From contig NZ_JAAAMV010000002.1 in NCBI RefSeq assembly GCF_009909185.1, positions 124,001 to 188,000 of the forward strand: a stretch of DNA of 64,000 nucleotides, given 5' to 3'. Of the stretch, positions 1-7,411 are shown piece after piece. The notes beneath the pieces are model-generated. The model worked only from the letters and a program-made list of their open reading frames with translations. It searched no databases and was not told the DNA's origin. The DNA comes from Paenibacillus glycinis (GTDB lineage: Bacteria > Bacillota > Bacilli > Paenibacillales > Paenibacillaceae). A program made the translations under genes and the position numbers. Every line of letters starts with the position of its first letter. Position 1 is the first letter of the stretch.

Positions 1-49
1 CGGCCAACAACACGATTACGACAAGCACGATTAATCCCGTCATTCTCAT
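1..49 (-). CDS. N-terminus of an unknown membrane or secreted protein (partial)
   Basis: The complement starts with ATG at 49 and reads into the window edge without a stop, giving 16 residues: MRMTG followed by an uninterrupted hydrophobic run rich in I, L and V. This fits a signal peptide or first membrane helix. A weak GGGTG precedes the start, and a perfect 14-bp palindrome containing TATAAT on both strands lies at 58-71. The family cannot be told from so short a fragment. Confidence 0.4.
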   Translation of the reverse strand, partial: MRMTGLIVLVVIVLLA

Positions 50-228
50 CACCCGGCTTCATTATAATGAACCGGCCGCGAGAGCGCACCCGCCAATTGC
101 CGGCGGTTCGGACCATCCAATTCGAGAACGTCCAGGGCTTCCGGGCCGCTTGTCCGAGAGAAGTCGTGCGATTGCCAGGCATCCGTATCTTGCGGCGGCT
201 TGCCCCGCGTATTGCTCGTCCGCCGGAT

Positions 229-534
229 TTACCCTTCCGTCACCGCGGCCTCCAAATCGCCGGCGACCTCCATCATCTTGGGAATGACGGCTTCATTGGT
301 GCCGGATACGTAGATATCCCCCTGATAATGACGGAACGGGATCTTCGCCTCCCCATGGCTCCACATGAAGAAATCGCCCTCGATCGACATGGTCGTCGGC
401 CCGGTCACGGTAAACACGGGCGTATAGGAAAATTCCGGCTTGGCCCCGAAATAAAGCATGCATTCCTCCAGGGTGATGGTTTTCGGTTCCCCGTTTTCGT
501 TCAGTTCTCTCGTAATGCGGTAGCGTTGACTCAT
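229..534 (-). CDS. conserved small hypothetical protein, 101 aa
   Basis: A 101-residue soluble protein with no signal peptide or membrane segment. The start ATG at 534 has GGAGG eight bases upstream. The sequence has ordinary coding character (alternating charged and aromatic residues, IEGDFFMWSHGEAKIPFRHYQGD) and looks like a compact beta-rich domain. I do not recognise a named family and assign no function. It stands alone on the minus strand, divergent from nothing obvious; the next upstream gene on the same strand ends at 730, beyond a hairpin at 658-697. Confidence 0.7.
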   Translation of the reverse strand: MSQRYRITRELNENGEPKTITLEECMLYFGAKPEFSYTPVFTVTGPTTMSIEGDFFMWSHGEAKIPFRHYQGDIYVSGTNEAVIPKMMEVAGDLEAAVTEG

Positions 535-657
535 TGCGATGCCTCCAACCTGATTGTAGTTACCGTTAGTTTACCATAGCGGAGCTCCGGATTGAACCGG
601 AGGCCGAGATGCGCGGCGATCTGCGGGTCGAGCTCGGCTTAGCGCGTCCGCAAAGCA

Positions 658-697
658 GACAGAAAGACGGCATCGAATCGATGTCGTCCTTTCTGTC
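658..697 (-). terminator. imperfect hairpin downstream of the DksA-like gene
   Basis: Inverted repeat GACAGAAAG...CTTTCTGTC that extends inward through ATCGA/TCGAT with one bulge, 33 bases after the stop of the gene at 730-1269. The T-tract on the minus strand is weak, so this may be a poor intrinsic terminator or an mRNA 3'-end stabiliser. Confidence 0.45.
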
Positions 698-729
698 CAT
701 CCCTTCTATCCGCGCCTTCCGTCCCGTGC

Positions 730-1269
730 TCAGACGTCCTCGTCCGTTCGCACCGTGCCGCTGGCGTTCCCGTATTCCTCCAGCGATTTCCACGCGTCCG
801 CCTCATCGAACCGTCCGGCGTGCGACTGTCTGCCCGCGCCGGCTCCGGCCGGCGGCGGCGTCATGACCTGCTCCTCCACCGGCCGTTCCTCCGATAGCGT
901 ATCCGAGGCATGCTTGGCGCAGCGCGCCGCGGCCGGCATCGCCCGCAGCCGCTCGAACGGAATCGGCTCGCCGCATGTCTCGCACCGGCCGTAGGTTCCG
1001 TTCGCCAATCGTTCCCGCGCGGCCTCGACTTCCTCCAGCCGTTGACGCAGCCGCTCGTCGATCGCCATGTCCCGTTCGCGTTCGAACGTCTCGGTGCCCA
1101 AATCGCCGGGGTGATTATCGTAGGCGGAGAGCTCCCCGGTCGCCGCCGTTTCCGATTGCCGGAATCCGCCGGCCGCGTCCTCGCGCTCGAAATGCGCCTC
1201 CAGCTCCTGCTTCTCTTCGCGCAGCAGGCCGTCCAGTTCCCGGAGCTGCGCGCCGTTTAACGATGTCAT
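730..1269 (-). CDS. TraR/DksA-type C4 zinc-finger protein (YteA-like)
   Basis: 179 residues with an N-terminal coiled coil of acidic and basic heptads (about 5-90) and a C-terminal zinc finger with C96, C99, C117 and H120 (CETCG ... RCAKH). This is the layout of the Bacillales YteA/DksA-TraR family, small proteins linked to sporulation-phase regulation or the RNA polymerase secondary channel. The start at 1269 is chosen because GGGAG lies nine bases upstream and the conserved region begins there; an open frame to 1368 adds only low-quality residues. The C-terminal tail after residue 125 is variable. The function is family-level inference. Confidence 0.85.
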   Translation of the reverse strand: MTSLNGAQLRELDGLLREEKQELEAHFEREDAAGGFRQSETAATGELSAYDNHPGDLGTETFERERDMAIDERLRQRLEEVEAARERLANGTYGRCETCGEPIPFERLRAMPAAARCAKHASDTLSEERPVEEQVMTPPPAGAGAGRQSHAGRFDEADAWKSLEEYGNASGTVRTDEDV

Positions 1270-1429
1270 CGATCCGTCTCTCCCTTCGGCCTTGAAATCG
1301 AACGTAGTTCTGTTTACCCCTAGCCGCAAATAGTTGACGCACCGCCGCGCGGGACCAGGCGCCGGCATAGAAAAAGAGGGGCTGGTCGCCCCTCTCGCAA
1401 GATGCCGCTATCCTCGGCCGGATTCCGCC

Positions 1430-2221
1430 TTAACGCGCAAGCCATTCCCGCAGCTGCGCATCCTCCGTTTCGGTCAGCGGCCCGCGGCCGACCGACCGCA
1501 GGTTGGCGTGAACCCACTCCGCCTTCCGCATGGAAACGATGACGCGATCGATCAACGGCTCGGCGGCGGCCCAACGCAGCAGGATGCCGGCGGCGGCGTC
1601 CTTGTCCGCGCCGATCTCATCCAGCTTCCAGCCGCGGACGAACGGCGACAAGGCGATCGCGTCCATGCCCATCGCTTTCGCCGTCTTGAACATCTCCTTG
1701 GCCTCCGGATGGAACGCATTGTACGGGGCCAATACGGCGGATACCGGATGCACGGCCGGCAGCTGCCGCAAATGCCCGAGCTGGGCCATGCCAAGCGCCA
1801 CGCGCTTGACCTTGCCCGCCTGCACCCAGTCCTGAGCCAGCGCCAACTCTTCCAGGAGCTTCGCGGTATCGTCGTGGGCATGGATCACCAAGAGATCGAT
1901 CTCGTCCGTCTGCAGTTCGTCCAGCATGAGGTCGAGATGATGCTCCTCGTACGGCGTATAGCCGACCAGCTCGTTTTCCCGGCCGGGCTGCTTGAAGAAA
2001 TTCCACGCCATGATCCGCGCTTCGTCCCGCCGGTCCAGCTCCTTGAGCACATGCCCGAGCGCGACGCGTTCCTGATAGTACGTCGTGTCGATCAAAGCGA
2101 TGCCGTTATCGAGACAAGCGGTCACGATCGCGCACTGCTCTTCGAACGACGCATGCGGATCGTTTCCCAACTCCGCGATGAATGAATGTCCGCCCAAGCC
2201 CAGCTTCGATTCCATGCTCAT
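1430..2221 (-). CDS. aldo/keto reductase family protein
   Basis: 263 residues, about 50 short of a typical aldo/keto reductase. It starts MSMESKLGLGG and contains DNGIALIDTTYYQERVALG in the place where family members carry the catalytic Asp-Tyr segment, followed by ILLRWAAAEPLIDRVIVSM, the usual nicotinamide-binding C-terminal part. The start at 2221 follows GAGAGGAG. It lies 31 bp downstream of the epimerase gene on the same strand and is probably cotranscribed. The catalytic tetrad (D, Y, K, H) is not clearly complete: an H is seen in VIHAHDD. The substrate is unknown and an isomerase-like or degenerate role is possible. Confidence 0.8.
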   Translation of the reverse strand: MSMESKLGLGGHSFIAELGNDPHASFEEQCAIVTACLDNGIALIDTTYYQERVALGHVLKELDRRDEARIMAWNFFKQPGRENELVGYTPYEEHHLDLMLDELQTDEIDLLVIHAHDDTAKLLEELALAQDWVQAGKVKRVALGMAQLGHLRQLPAVHPVSAVLAPYNAFHPEAKEMFKTAKAMGMDAIALSPFVRGWKLDEIGADKDAAAGILLRWAAAEPLIDRVIVSMRKAEWVHANLRSVGRGPLTETEDAQLREWLAR

Positions 2222-2252
2222 GGTTGCCTGGCTCCTCTCTTCGCTTCGTGCG

Positions 2253-3065
2253 CTACGTTCGTTCGACGATCGTTCCGTCCTGCGTGAATTCCCGGATGAA
2301 GGTGCCGAAATTATAACGCGGCTCATATCCGAGCTCCTCGCGTTCCCGCGACAAGTCCATCGTCTCGAGCCGGGCAGGCAGCTCTAGGCGATAGGCCTCG
2401 ATGAGCCGCTTCGCGCCGGGATACAGCCGATCCCACGCATCTGCGGGAGAGGCCGCATAAGCCTGCTTGTCCGCTTCGGCGAACGCGTCATGCCGCACGA
2501 TATGATACGTGCCGTACGACTGCGGGCATACGACGGCGGACGCCACGGCTTGAATCACGTCCCGGCGGTCCACGCCGCCGTGTAGCAGCCTTTCGCCGTA
2601 GCGGCGCGCATCCGCATAAGGCGTAAAATCCGCCGGACGCAGCAGGATGACCTCGATGCCGTGCTGATCGTGGTAGTAGCGGCACAGCTGCTCGCCGATT
2701 TTCTTCGTGTACGCGTAGAAATCCGAACCGTAGAACGACATGCTCGACAGCCATACCACGCGGCGCACGCGATTGCTGACCGCGGATTGGAACATGTTGA
2801 AGGTCCCCGTTATATTGAGCTCGTAAAAGTCCCGCTCGGAGCGCTGCCCCATGTGGATGCCGTGCCACGCCGGCGTATGGACGATGACATCCACGCCTTC
2901 GGAGGCTTGGTCCAACGCGCCGGGCTCGCGAACATCCGCGGGGTAGAACGGCAGCGTCGTATCCATCGCGGCGATATCCGACAAACGGATCTCGTGCTGC
3001 CCGCGCAGCGCCTCGGCCGCGCCGGAGCCCACGCTCCCGGTCGCGCCGGTAATCAATAGCTTCAT
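2253..3065 (-). CDS. NAD-dependent epimerase/dehydratase family protein
   Basis: 270 residues of the extended SDR fold. A Rossmann glycine motif GATGSVG sits at residues 7-13, the active-site Ser region is WLSSMSFYG, and the YxxxK motif is YAYTK. RPADFTPYADARRYGE matches the substrate-binding region of UDP-sugar epimerase or uronate-dehydrogenase-like enzymes. The start at 3065 has GGAGAGGGGA upstream. It forms a two-gene unit with the aldo/keto reductase downstream, which suggests a sugar or sugar-acid oxidation/reduction pair. The exact substrate cannot be assigned from sequence. Confidence 0.85.
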   Translation of the reverse strand: MKLLITGATGSVGSGAAEALRGQHEIRLSDIAAMDTTLPFYPADVREPGALDQASEGVDVIVHTPAWHGIHMGQRSERDFYELNITGTFNMFQSAVSNRVRRVVWLSSMSFYGSDFYAYTKKIGEQLCRYYHDQHGIEVILLRPADFTPYADARRYGERLLHGGVDRRDVIQAVASAVVCPQSYGTYHIVRHDAFAEADKQAYAASPADAWDRLYPGAKRLIEAYRLELPARLETMDLSREREELGYEPRYNFGTFIREFTQDGTIVERT

Positions 3066-3222
3066 CTGCTTGTCCCCTCTCCATGATGGTCTCGTCTCCA
3101 GTATACCAGCGCGCGCCGCAGCCTGATAAGAACTGAAAAAATGATTACTCACTAACCTTGAAGTAACTAAAGGCCCGCGCGAACGGCGGAGCCGCAAATT
3201 AATCCCGAACCTCGCTCATGTC

Positions 3223-3252
3223 AAAAAGCCGCCGAACGCATGTCGGCGGCTT
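3223..3252 (-). terminator. intrinsic terminator after glnS
   Basis: Perfect 10-bp stem AAGCCGCCGA/TCGGCGGCTT with a 7-base loop, followed on the minus strand by five T residues, 45 bases after the glnS stop codon. Confidence 0.8.
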
Positions 3253-3296
3253 GCGGCCAGGGTTCAACTATTCGCGCCGCGTCCGGACGGCGGATT

Positions 3297-5078
3297 TTAC
3301 GTCTTGCTCCACGAATCCTTCAACGGCACGATTCGATTGAGTATCAGTCCGCCGCCGGGCTCGCTGGTCTTATCCACGCAGAAATACCCGTGACGGAACA
3401 ATTGGAAGCGATCCTCCCGGCGGGCATCTCCCGCGGAAGGCTCCAGCAAGGCCTCGCTCACGATAACCCGTGAATCCGGGTTCAGCGCTTTCGCCCAATC
3501 GCCGCCGTCGTCCTTCGGAACATGCCGGTCCAGCAGCAGCCTGTCGAACAGCCGAACCTCCGCCCGGACGGCATGTTCCGCCGAGACCCAATGAATCGTC
3601 CCCTTCACCTTGCGTCCGGCAAACCCCGTGCCGCTCTTCGTAAGCGGGTCGTACGTGCAGCGAAGCTCCGTGATCTCGCCCGTCTCCGGATCCTTGACGG
3701 CTTCCTCGCAGCGGACGTAATACGCGCCCTTCAGCCTGACCTCCGAGCCCGGACTGAGCCGGTGAAAGCCCTTGACCGGCTGCTCCATGAAGTCGTCCCG
3801 TTCGACATAGACCGTGCGGGAGAACGGAACATCCCGCTTGCCGAGCGCTTCGTTCTCGGCGTTGTTCTCGATCGTCACGTATTCCGTAACTTCCGGCGGA
3901 TAGTTGTCGATGACGACCTTCAGCGGGCGCAGCACCGCCATGATGCTCGGCGCCGACGCCTTCAGCTCCTGCCTGAGGCCCTGCTCGAGGAGCGAGATAT
4001 CCACCGTGCTTTCGGCGCGGATGCTGCCGATCTGCTCCATGAACCCGCGAATGCTCTCCGGCGTGAAGCCTCTCCTGCGCAGGCCGCGCAGCGTCGGCAG
4101 CCGGGGATCGTCCCACCCGTCCACGAAGCCGCCTTCGACCAGCTGGCGCAGGAACCGCTTGCTCGTCACGACGCCGGTCACGTTCAGCCGTCCGAATTCC
4201 CTTTGCCGCGGCGGTTCGCGCGTATCCAGTTCGTTCAAGACCCACTCGTACAAAGGCCGGTGATCCTTGAATTCGTTGGAGCATAAGGAATACGTGATTC
4301 CCTCGATCGCGTCCTGGATCGGATGGGCGAAATCATACATGGGATAGATGCACCACTCCGTGCCCGTGCGGTAATGCGCGGCGAAAAGGATGCGGTAGAG
4401 GACCGGATCGCGCAGATTGATGTTGGGCGAGCCCATATCGATTTTGGCGCGGACGGTCTTGGCGGACGCCGGAAATTCGCCGTTCTTCATCCGCTCGAAG
4501 AGCGACAGGTTCTCCGCGACCGGGCGGTCGCGATAAGGACTGTTCTTGCCGGGCTCCGTCAACGTTCCCCGGTATGCGGTCACTTCCTCCGGCGTCAGAT
4601 CGCAGACGTAAGCCTTGCCTTTCTCGATCAACGCGACGGCCGCCCGATAGATGGCGTCGGAATAATCCGACCCGTAATAGACGTGGTCGCCGGGATCGTA
4701 ACCCAGCCACTTGATATCCTCGAGGATCGCGTCGACGTACGCCATGTCCTCCTTCAGCGGGTTCGTGTCGTCGAAGCGCAAATGAAACGTCCCGTTATAT
4801 CTGGCGGCCACCGAGTAATTCGTATGGATGGCATAGGCGCTGCCGATGTGCAGATAGCCGTTCGGTTCGGGCGGGAAACGCGTGCGCATCGTCCTGCCGA
4901 AGGGCTTCGCCGACGCTTCCTCGTCGATTAACTTGACCAGAAAATGGTCGGAGCCGCGTACTTTGCCGCTCGCGTTCTCGTTTTCGTATTCGTTTTTCGT
5001 ATTAGGCTCGTTTACGCCAGCGCGCTCGCTGCCGATTCCTTCATCATTCTCGTTAAGTTTATCCTTCTCATACCTCAT
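3297..5078 (-). CDS. glnS: glutaminyl-tRNA synthetase
   Basis: 593 residues of a class I aminoacyl-tRNA synthetase that charges tRNA-Gln with glutamine in the cytoplasm. The ATP-binding HIGH element is HIGS at residues 77-80 inside FPPEPNGYLHIGSAY, and the KMSKS-like element is VTSKR at 304-308. The GlnRS-specific acceptor-binding part (YDFAHPIQDAIEGITYSLCSNEF) and two C-terminal anticodon-binding beta-barrels follow. The start at 5078 has AGGAGG eight bases away. Residues 1 to about 45 form a polar, low-complexity extension rich in N, E and G that is absent from typical GlnRS of about 555 residues. Many Gram-positive bacteria instead make Gln-tRNA by GatCAB amidation, so GlnRS here, with its own T-box, is noteworthy. 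Confidence 0.95.
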   Translation of the reverse strand: MRYEKDKLNENDEGIGSERAGVNEPNTKNEYENENASGKVRGSDHFLVKLIDEEASAKPFGRTMRTRFPPEPNGYLHIGSAYAIHTNYSVAARYNGTFHLRFDDTNPLKEDMAYVDAILEDIKWLGYDPGDHVYYGSDYSDAIYRAAVALIEKGKAYVCDLTPEEVTAYRGTLTEPGKNSPYRDRPVAENLSLFERMKNGEFPASAKTVRAKIDMGSPNINLRDPVLYRILFAAHYRTGTEWCIYPMYDFAHPIQDAIEGITYSLCSNEFKDHRPLYEWVLNELDTREPPRQREFGRLNVTGVVTSKRFLRQLVEGGFVDGWDDPRLPTLRGLRRRGFTPESIRGFMEQIGSIRAESTVDISLLEQGLRQELKASAPSIMAVLRPLKVVIDNYPPEVTEYVTIENNAENEALGKRDVPFSRTVYVERDDFMEQPVKGFHRLSPGSEVRLKGAYYVRCEEAVKDPETGEITELRCTYDPLTKSGTGFAGRKVKGTIHWVSAEHAVRAEVRLFDRLLLDRHVPKDDGGDWAKALNPDSRVIVSEALLEPSAGDARREDRFQLFRHGYFCVDKTSEPGGGLILNRIVPLKDSWSKT

Positions 5079-5116
5079 GGCCGACGCCTCCTATGAACAA
5101 GCAGAATGGAAATCCG

Positions 5117-5418
5117 CGCAAATAAAAAAAACCTCACCTCCAAGACCTCCGGTCTTGGGGACGAAATTTTCGCGGTACCACCCCAGGTTCATTAATATGT
5201 CGCCATATTAACCTCTTCGAGTGCGGCATTGCCGAACAATGCGATACTCTAGCTCTATAACGGGAGCGCCCGTCATGCCATCCCCCGACTGCAATCAGGT
5301 TCCGGCACGCTGCTCGGAGGCTTGATTCGAGGATCGCCGCTTCGCTCCTTCTCAACTGCCGGAGCTCTCTGTGCAAGCGCGCCATCCCTTACTCTTCTCG
5401 TCATCGCGTTTGGATATG
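5117..5418 (-). promoter_or_regulatory. T-box leader (tRNA-Gln sensing) of glnS
   Basis: On the minus strand the T-box core CTGGGGTGGTACCGCG lies at 5171-5186, and the Stem I AGAGAGC element is near 5368. A terminator stem CCAAGACC/GGTCTTGG near 5136-5154, extended by CCCC/GGAGG pairing, runs into eight T residues. The specifier region reads TCGAATCAAG at 5330-5321; CAA at 5324-5322 is a glutamine codon followed by a purine, which matches the downstream GlnRS gene. Uncharged tRNA-Gln would stabilise the antiterminator and allow glnS transcription. Choosing CAA over the overlapping UCA (Ser) is inference from the downstream gene. Confidence 0.9.
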
Positions 5419-5424
5419 CTGTAA

Positions 5425-5453
5425 ATGGTAACAAATCGCAATCGCCTTGTAAA
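5425..5453 (-). promoter_or_regulatory. putative sigma-A promoter of the T-box/glnS unit
   Basis: TTTACA (5453-5448) and TACCAT (5430-5425) are separated by 17 bases on the minus strand, placing the transcript start just upstream of Stem I. Between this promoter and the gene starting at 5616 on the other strand there is no further feature I can support. Confidence 0.5.
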
Positions 5454-5615
5454 CCGGCATCCGCGGATCGCGGCCCGATTTCTCCCCCCGGTCGAATCTC
5501 TGCGTCAACGCTTACATCCCGCTTCCAATAATTGAGGATAGGTATTCGGGCTTCGAATGATTACGATAGGATCAGTTGTGCTTGCAAAAAACATTCGGAA
5601 AGCGGGAACCTGGCT

Positions 5616-7244
5616 ATGATCCGCAAGGATGCGTTTCGACGAACGACGGTTTCATTTCTGCTTATTATGGGAATGGCCGTCGGGTTTTATCCCTCTGCTT
5701 CATCGGCGGCCGCCGCGCTGCCTTACGACGATATACGCAATAATTACGCCACGGAAGCGATCGTCAATATGACGAAGCTTCATTTCATAACCGGAACGGG
5801 AGATCGCCTCTTCCAGCCGGATAAAGCGATCAGCCGCGCGGAGTTCATGACGATGATCGGGCGCATGCTCGGCATCCGGCCGGTATCCGGCGCGATTCCG
5901 CCCTTCGCCGACGTGCCCAAGACGGCTTGGTACGACGCGTGGGTGCAGCCGGCGATCCAGCTCGGACTCGCGGAGGGTACTTCGCCCCGCACGTTCGAGC
6001 CTAACCGTGCCGTCACCAGGGAAGAAGCGGCCGTTATCCTGGCCAGGGCATTAAAGCAATCTTCGGCAGCCACGGTCGCCCCGCCGGATGCGCGCTATCT
6101 CGATCAGGATCGGATCGCTTCGTGGGCGCAGCCTTCCGTCGCGCGTCTGTCCGTCCTGGGCTTGATCGCCGGCGACGAGAACGGGAACTTCCGTCCCGGG
6201 ACCTCGATCACGCGGCAAGACGCCGCCGTCCTCATGAACCGGGCATGGACGCATCCGGGATGGTCCGATCAAATGCAGTCCTCGCCGCCCGCGACGATCC
6301 AGCTCGGCTGGCAGTATGCCCAGACGACGGCGCAATTCGAACGGCAGGTCGCGCAGTCGACCGTGAATACCTTGTCCCCGCCGTGGTACTACCTCGGGAA
6401 GACCGGCGCGATCGAGGATCATGCGGACGCCGCCTTGATCGCATGGGCGCATCAACAAGGCAAGCAGGTATGGGCGATGGTCGGCAACCACTCGGACCAA
6501 GCGGCGACGCACGCGATGCTGTCCGACAAGGCACGGCGTCAGGCCTTCGTGCAGCAATTGGCGGAGCGCGTGCGGAAGTACGGCAGCGACGGCTTGAACG
6601 TCGATTTCGAGAACGTGATGCCGCAGGACCGGGATGATTTTACGGCGTTCATCACGGCCCTGCATCAACAGCTCACGGCCGTTCCGGCCGTCCTGTCGGT
6701 GAACGTCTCTCCGGACCTCGGCTCGGACTGGACGGAAGTCTTCGATTACGAAGCCCTCGGCAAAAACGCGGATTACGTCGTTCTGATGGGCTACGACGAG
6801 CATTGGGGCGGCGATCCGGTCGCGGGTTCGGTCTCTTCGCTGCCGTGGCTGCGGCAAGGGCTGAGCGACTTGCTCCTGCAGGTGCCCGCGGACAAAACCA
6901 TCCTGGCCGTGCCGCTCTATACGCGCGACTGGCAAACTTCCGCCGGCGGCGCCGCCGTATCCGCGGAGATCGATCTCCTGCGGCAGAACAGCCTCGTGCT
7001 GTCCAAGAAACCGTCGCTGCATTGGGATGAACGGCTTGGTCAGTACGTCGCGCAATACGGCGATAAGTCCGCGCCGCATCGCATCTGGCTGGAGGACGGA
7101 AGATCATTGACCCTCAAAACGAGACTGGGCGATTCGTATTCCTTGGCCGGAACCGCGTATTGGTACATGGGCGGCGAGAGCAGCGACATCTGGACCAGCT
7201 TGCGCAACGCGATGCGATACGATGCCTATGACTTCTCGGCTTAG
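5616..7244 (+). CDS. SLH-domain GH18-type glycoside hydrolase (cell-surface)
   Basis: 542 residues. An N-terminal signal peptide (RRTTVSFLLIMGMAVG ... ASSAAAA) is followed by three S-layer homology repeats at about 30-85, 90-145 and 150-205 (each with the RxEF/REEA/RQDA core). These anchor the protein to secondary cell-wall polymer. The rest is a GH18 TIM barrel with the catalytic motif DGLNVDFEN; D330 and E332 are the conserved acid pair, and VVLMGYDEHW is a typical later strand. Relatives (YaaH/YvbX/SleL-like) act on chitin-like or peptidoglycan N-acetylglucosamine linkages. The start at 5616 places the signal peptide at the N-terminus; a TTG at 5532 is less likely. Confidence 0.9.
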   Translation: MIRKDAFRRTTVSFLLIMGMAVGFYPSASSAAAALPYDDIRNNYATEAIVNMTKLHFITGTGDRLFQPDKAISRAEFMTMIGRMLGIRPVSGAIPPFADVPKTAWYDAWVQPAIQLGLAEGTSPRTFEPNRAVTREEAAVILARALKQSSAATVAPPDARYLDQDRIASWAQPSVARLSVLGLIAGDENGNFRPGTSITRQDAAVLMNRAWTHPGWSDQMQSSPPATIQLGWQYAQTTAQFERQVAQSTVNTLSPPWYYLGKTGAIEDHADAALIAWAHQQGKQVWAMVGNHSDQAATHAMLSDKARRQAFVQQLAERVRKYGSDGLNVDFENVMPQDRDDFTAFITALHQQLTAVPAVLSVNVSPDLGSDWTEVFDYEALGKNADYVVLMGYDEHWGGDPVAGSVSSLPWLRQGLSDLLLQVPADKTILAVPLYTRDWQTSAGGAAVSAEIDLLRQNSLVLSKKPSLHWDERLGQYVAQYGDKSAPHRIWLEDGRSLTLKTRLGDSYSLAGTAYWYMGGESSDIWTSLRNAMRYDAYDFSA

Positions 7245-7345
7245 ATGCTACGAACCTCGGAATGCGGAAGACGGTCCGGCATGATGGCGCTTCGTAGCCC
7301 AATGCGATTTCATAACCTTATGCAATATCCTTCACCGCCAGAAAG

Positions 7346-7384
7346 GACAGCCCGGCATGAGCTCATGCCGGGCTGTCTTCTTTT
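7346..7384 (+). terminator. intrinsic terminator, bidirectional
   Basis: A 32-bp perfect palindrome of two 16-base arms beginning GACAGCCCGGCATGAG, followed by CTTCTTTT on the plus strand. It lies between the convergent SLH-GH18 gene and the alpha-mannosidase-like gene; the flank on the minus strand is TCCTTTC. Confidence 0.85.
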
Positions 7385-7411
7385 AACGACGATCGCGTTT
7401 CTTCTGGCCCG

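Noticed and set aside
5532..5615. TTG start for the SLH-GH18 protein
   Set aside because: It would put a Cys-containing polar stretch before the signal peptide; ATG 5616 gives a normal signal.
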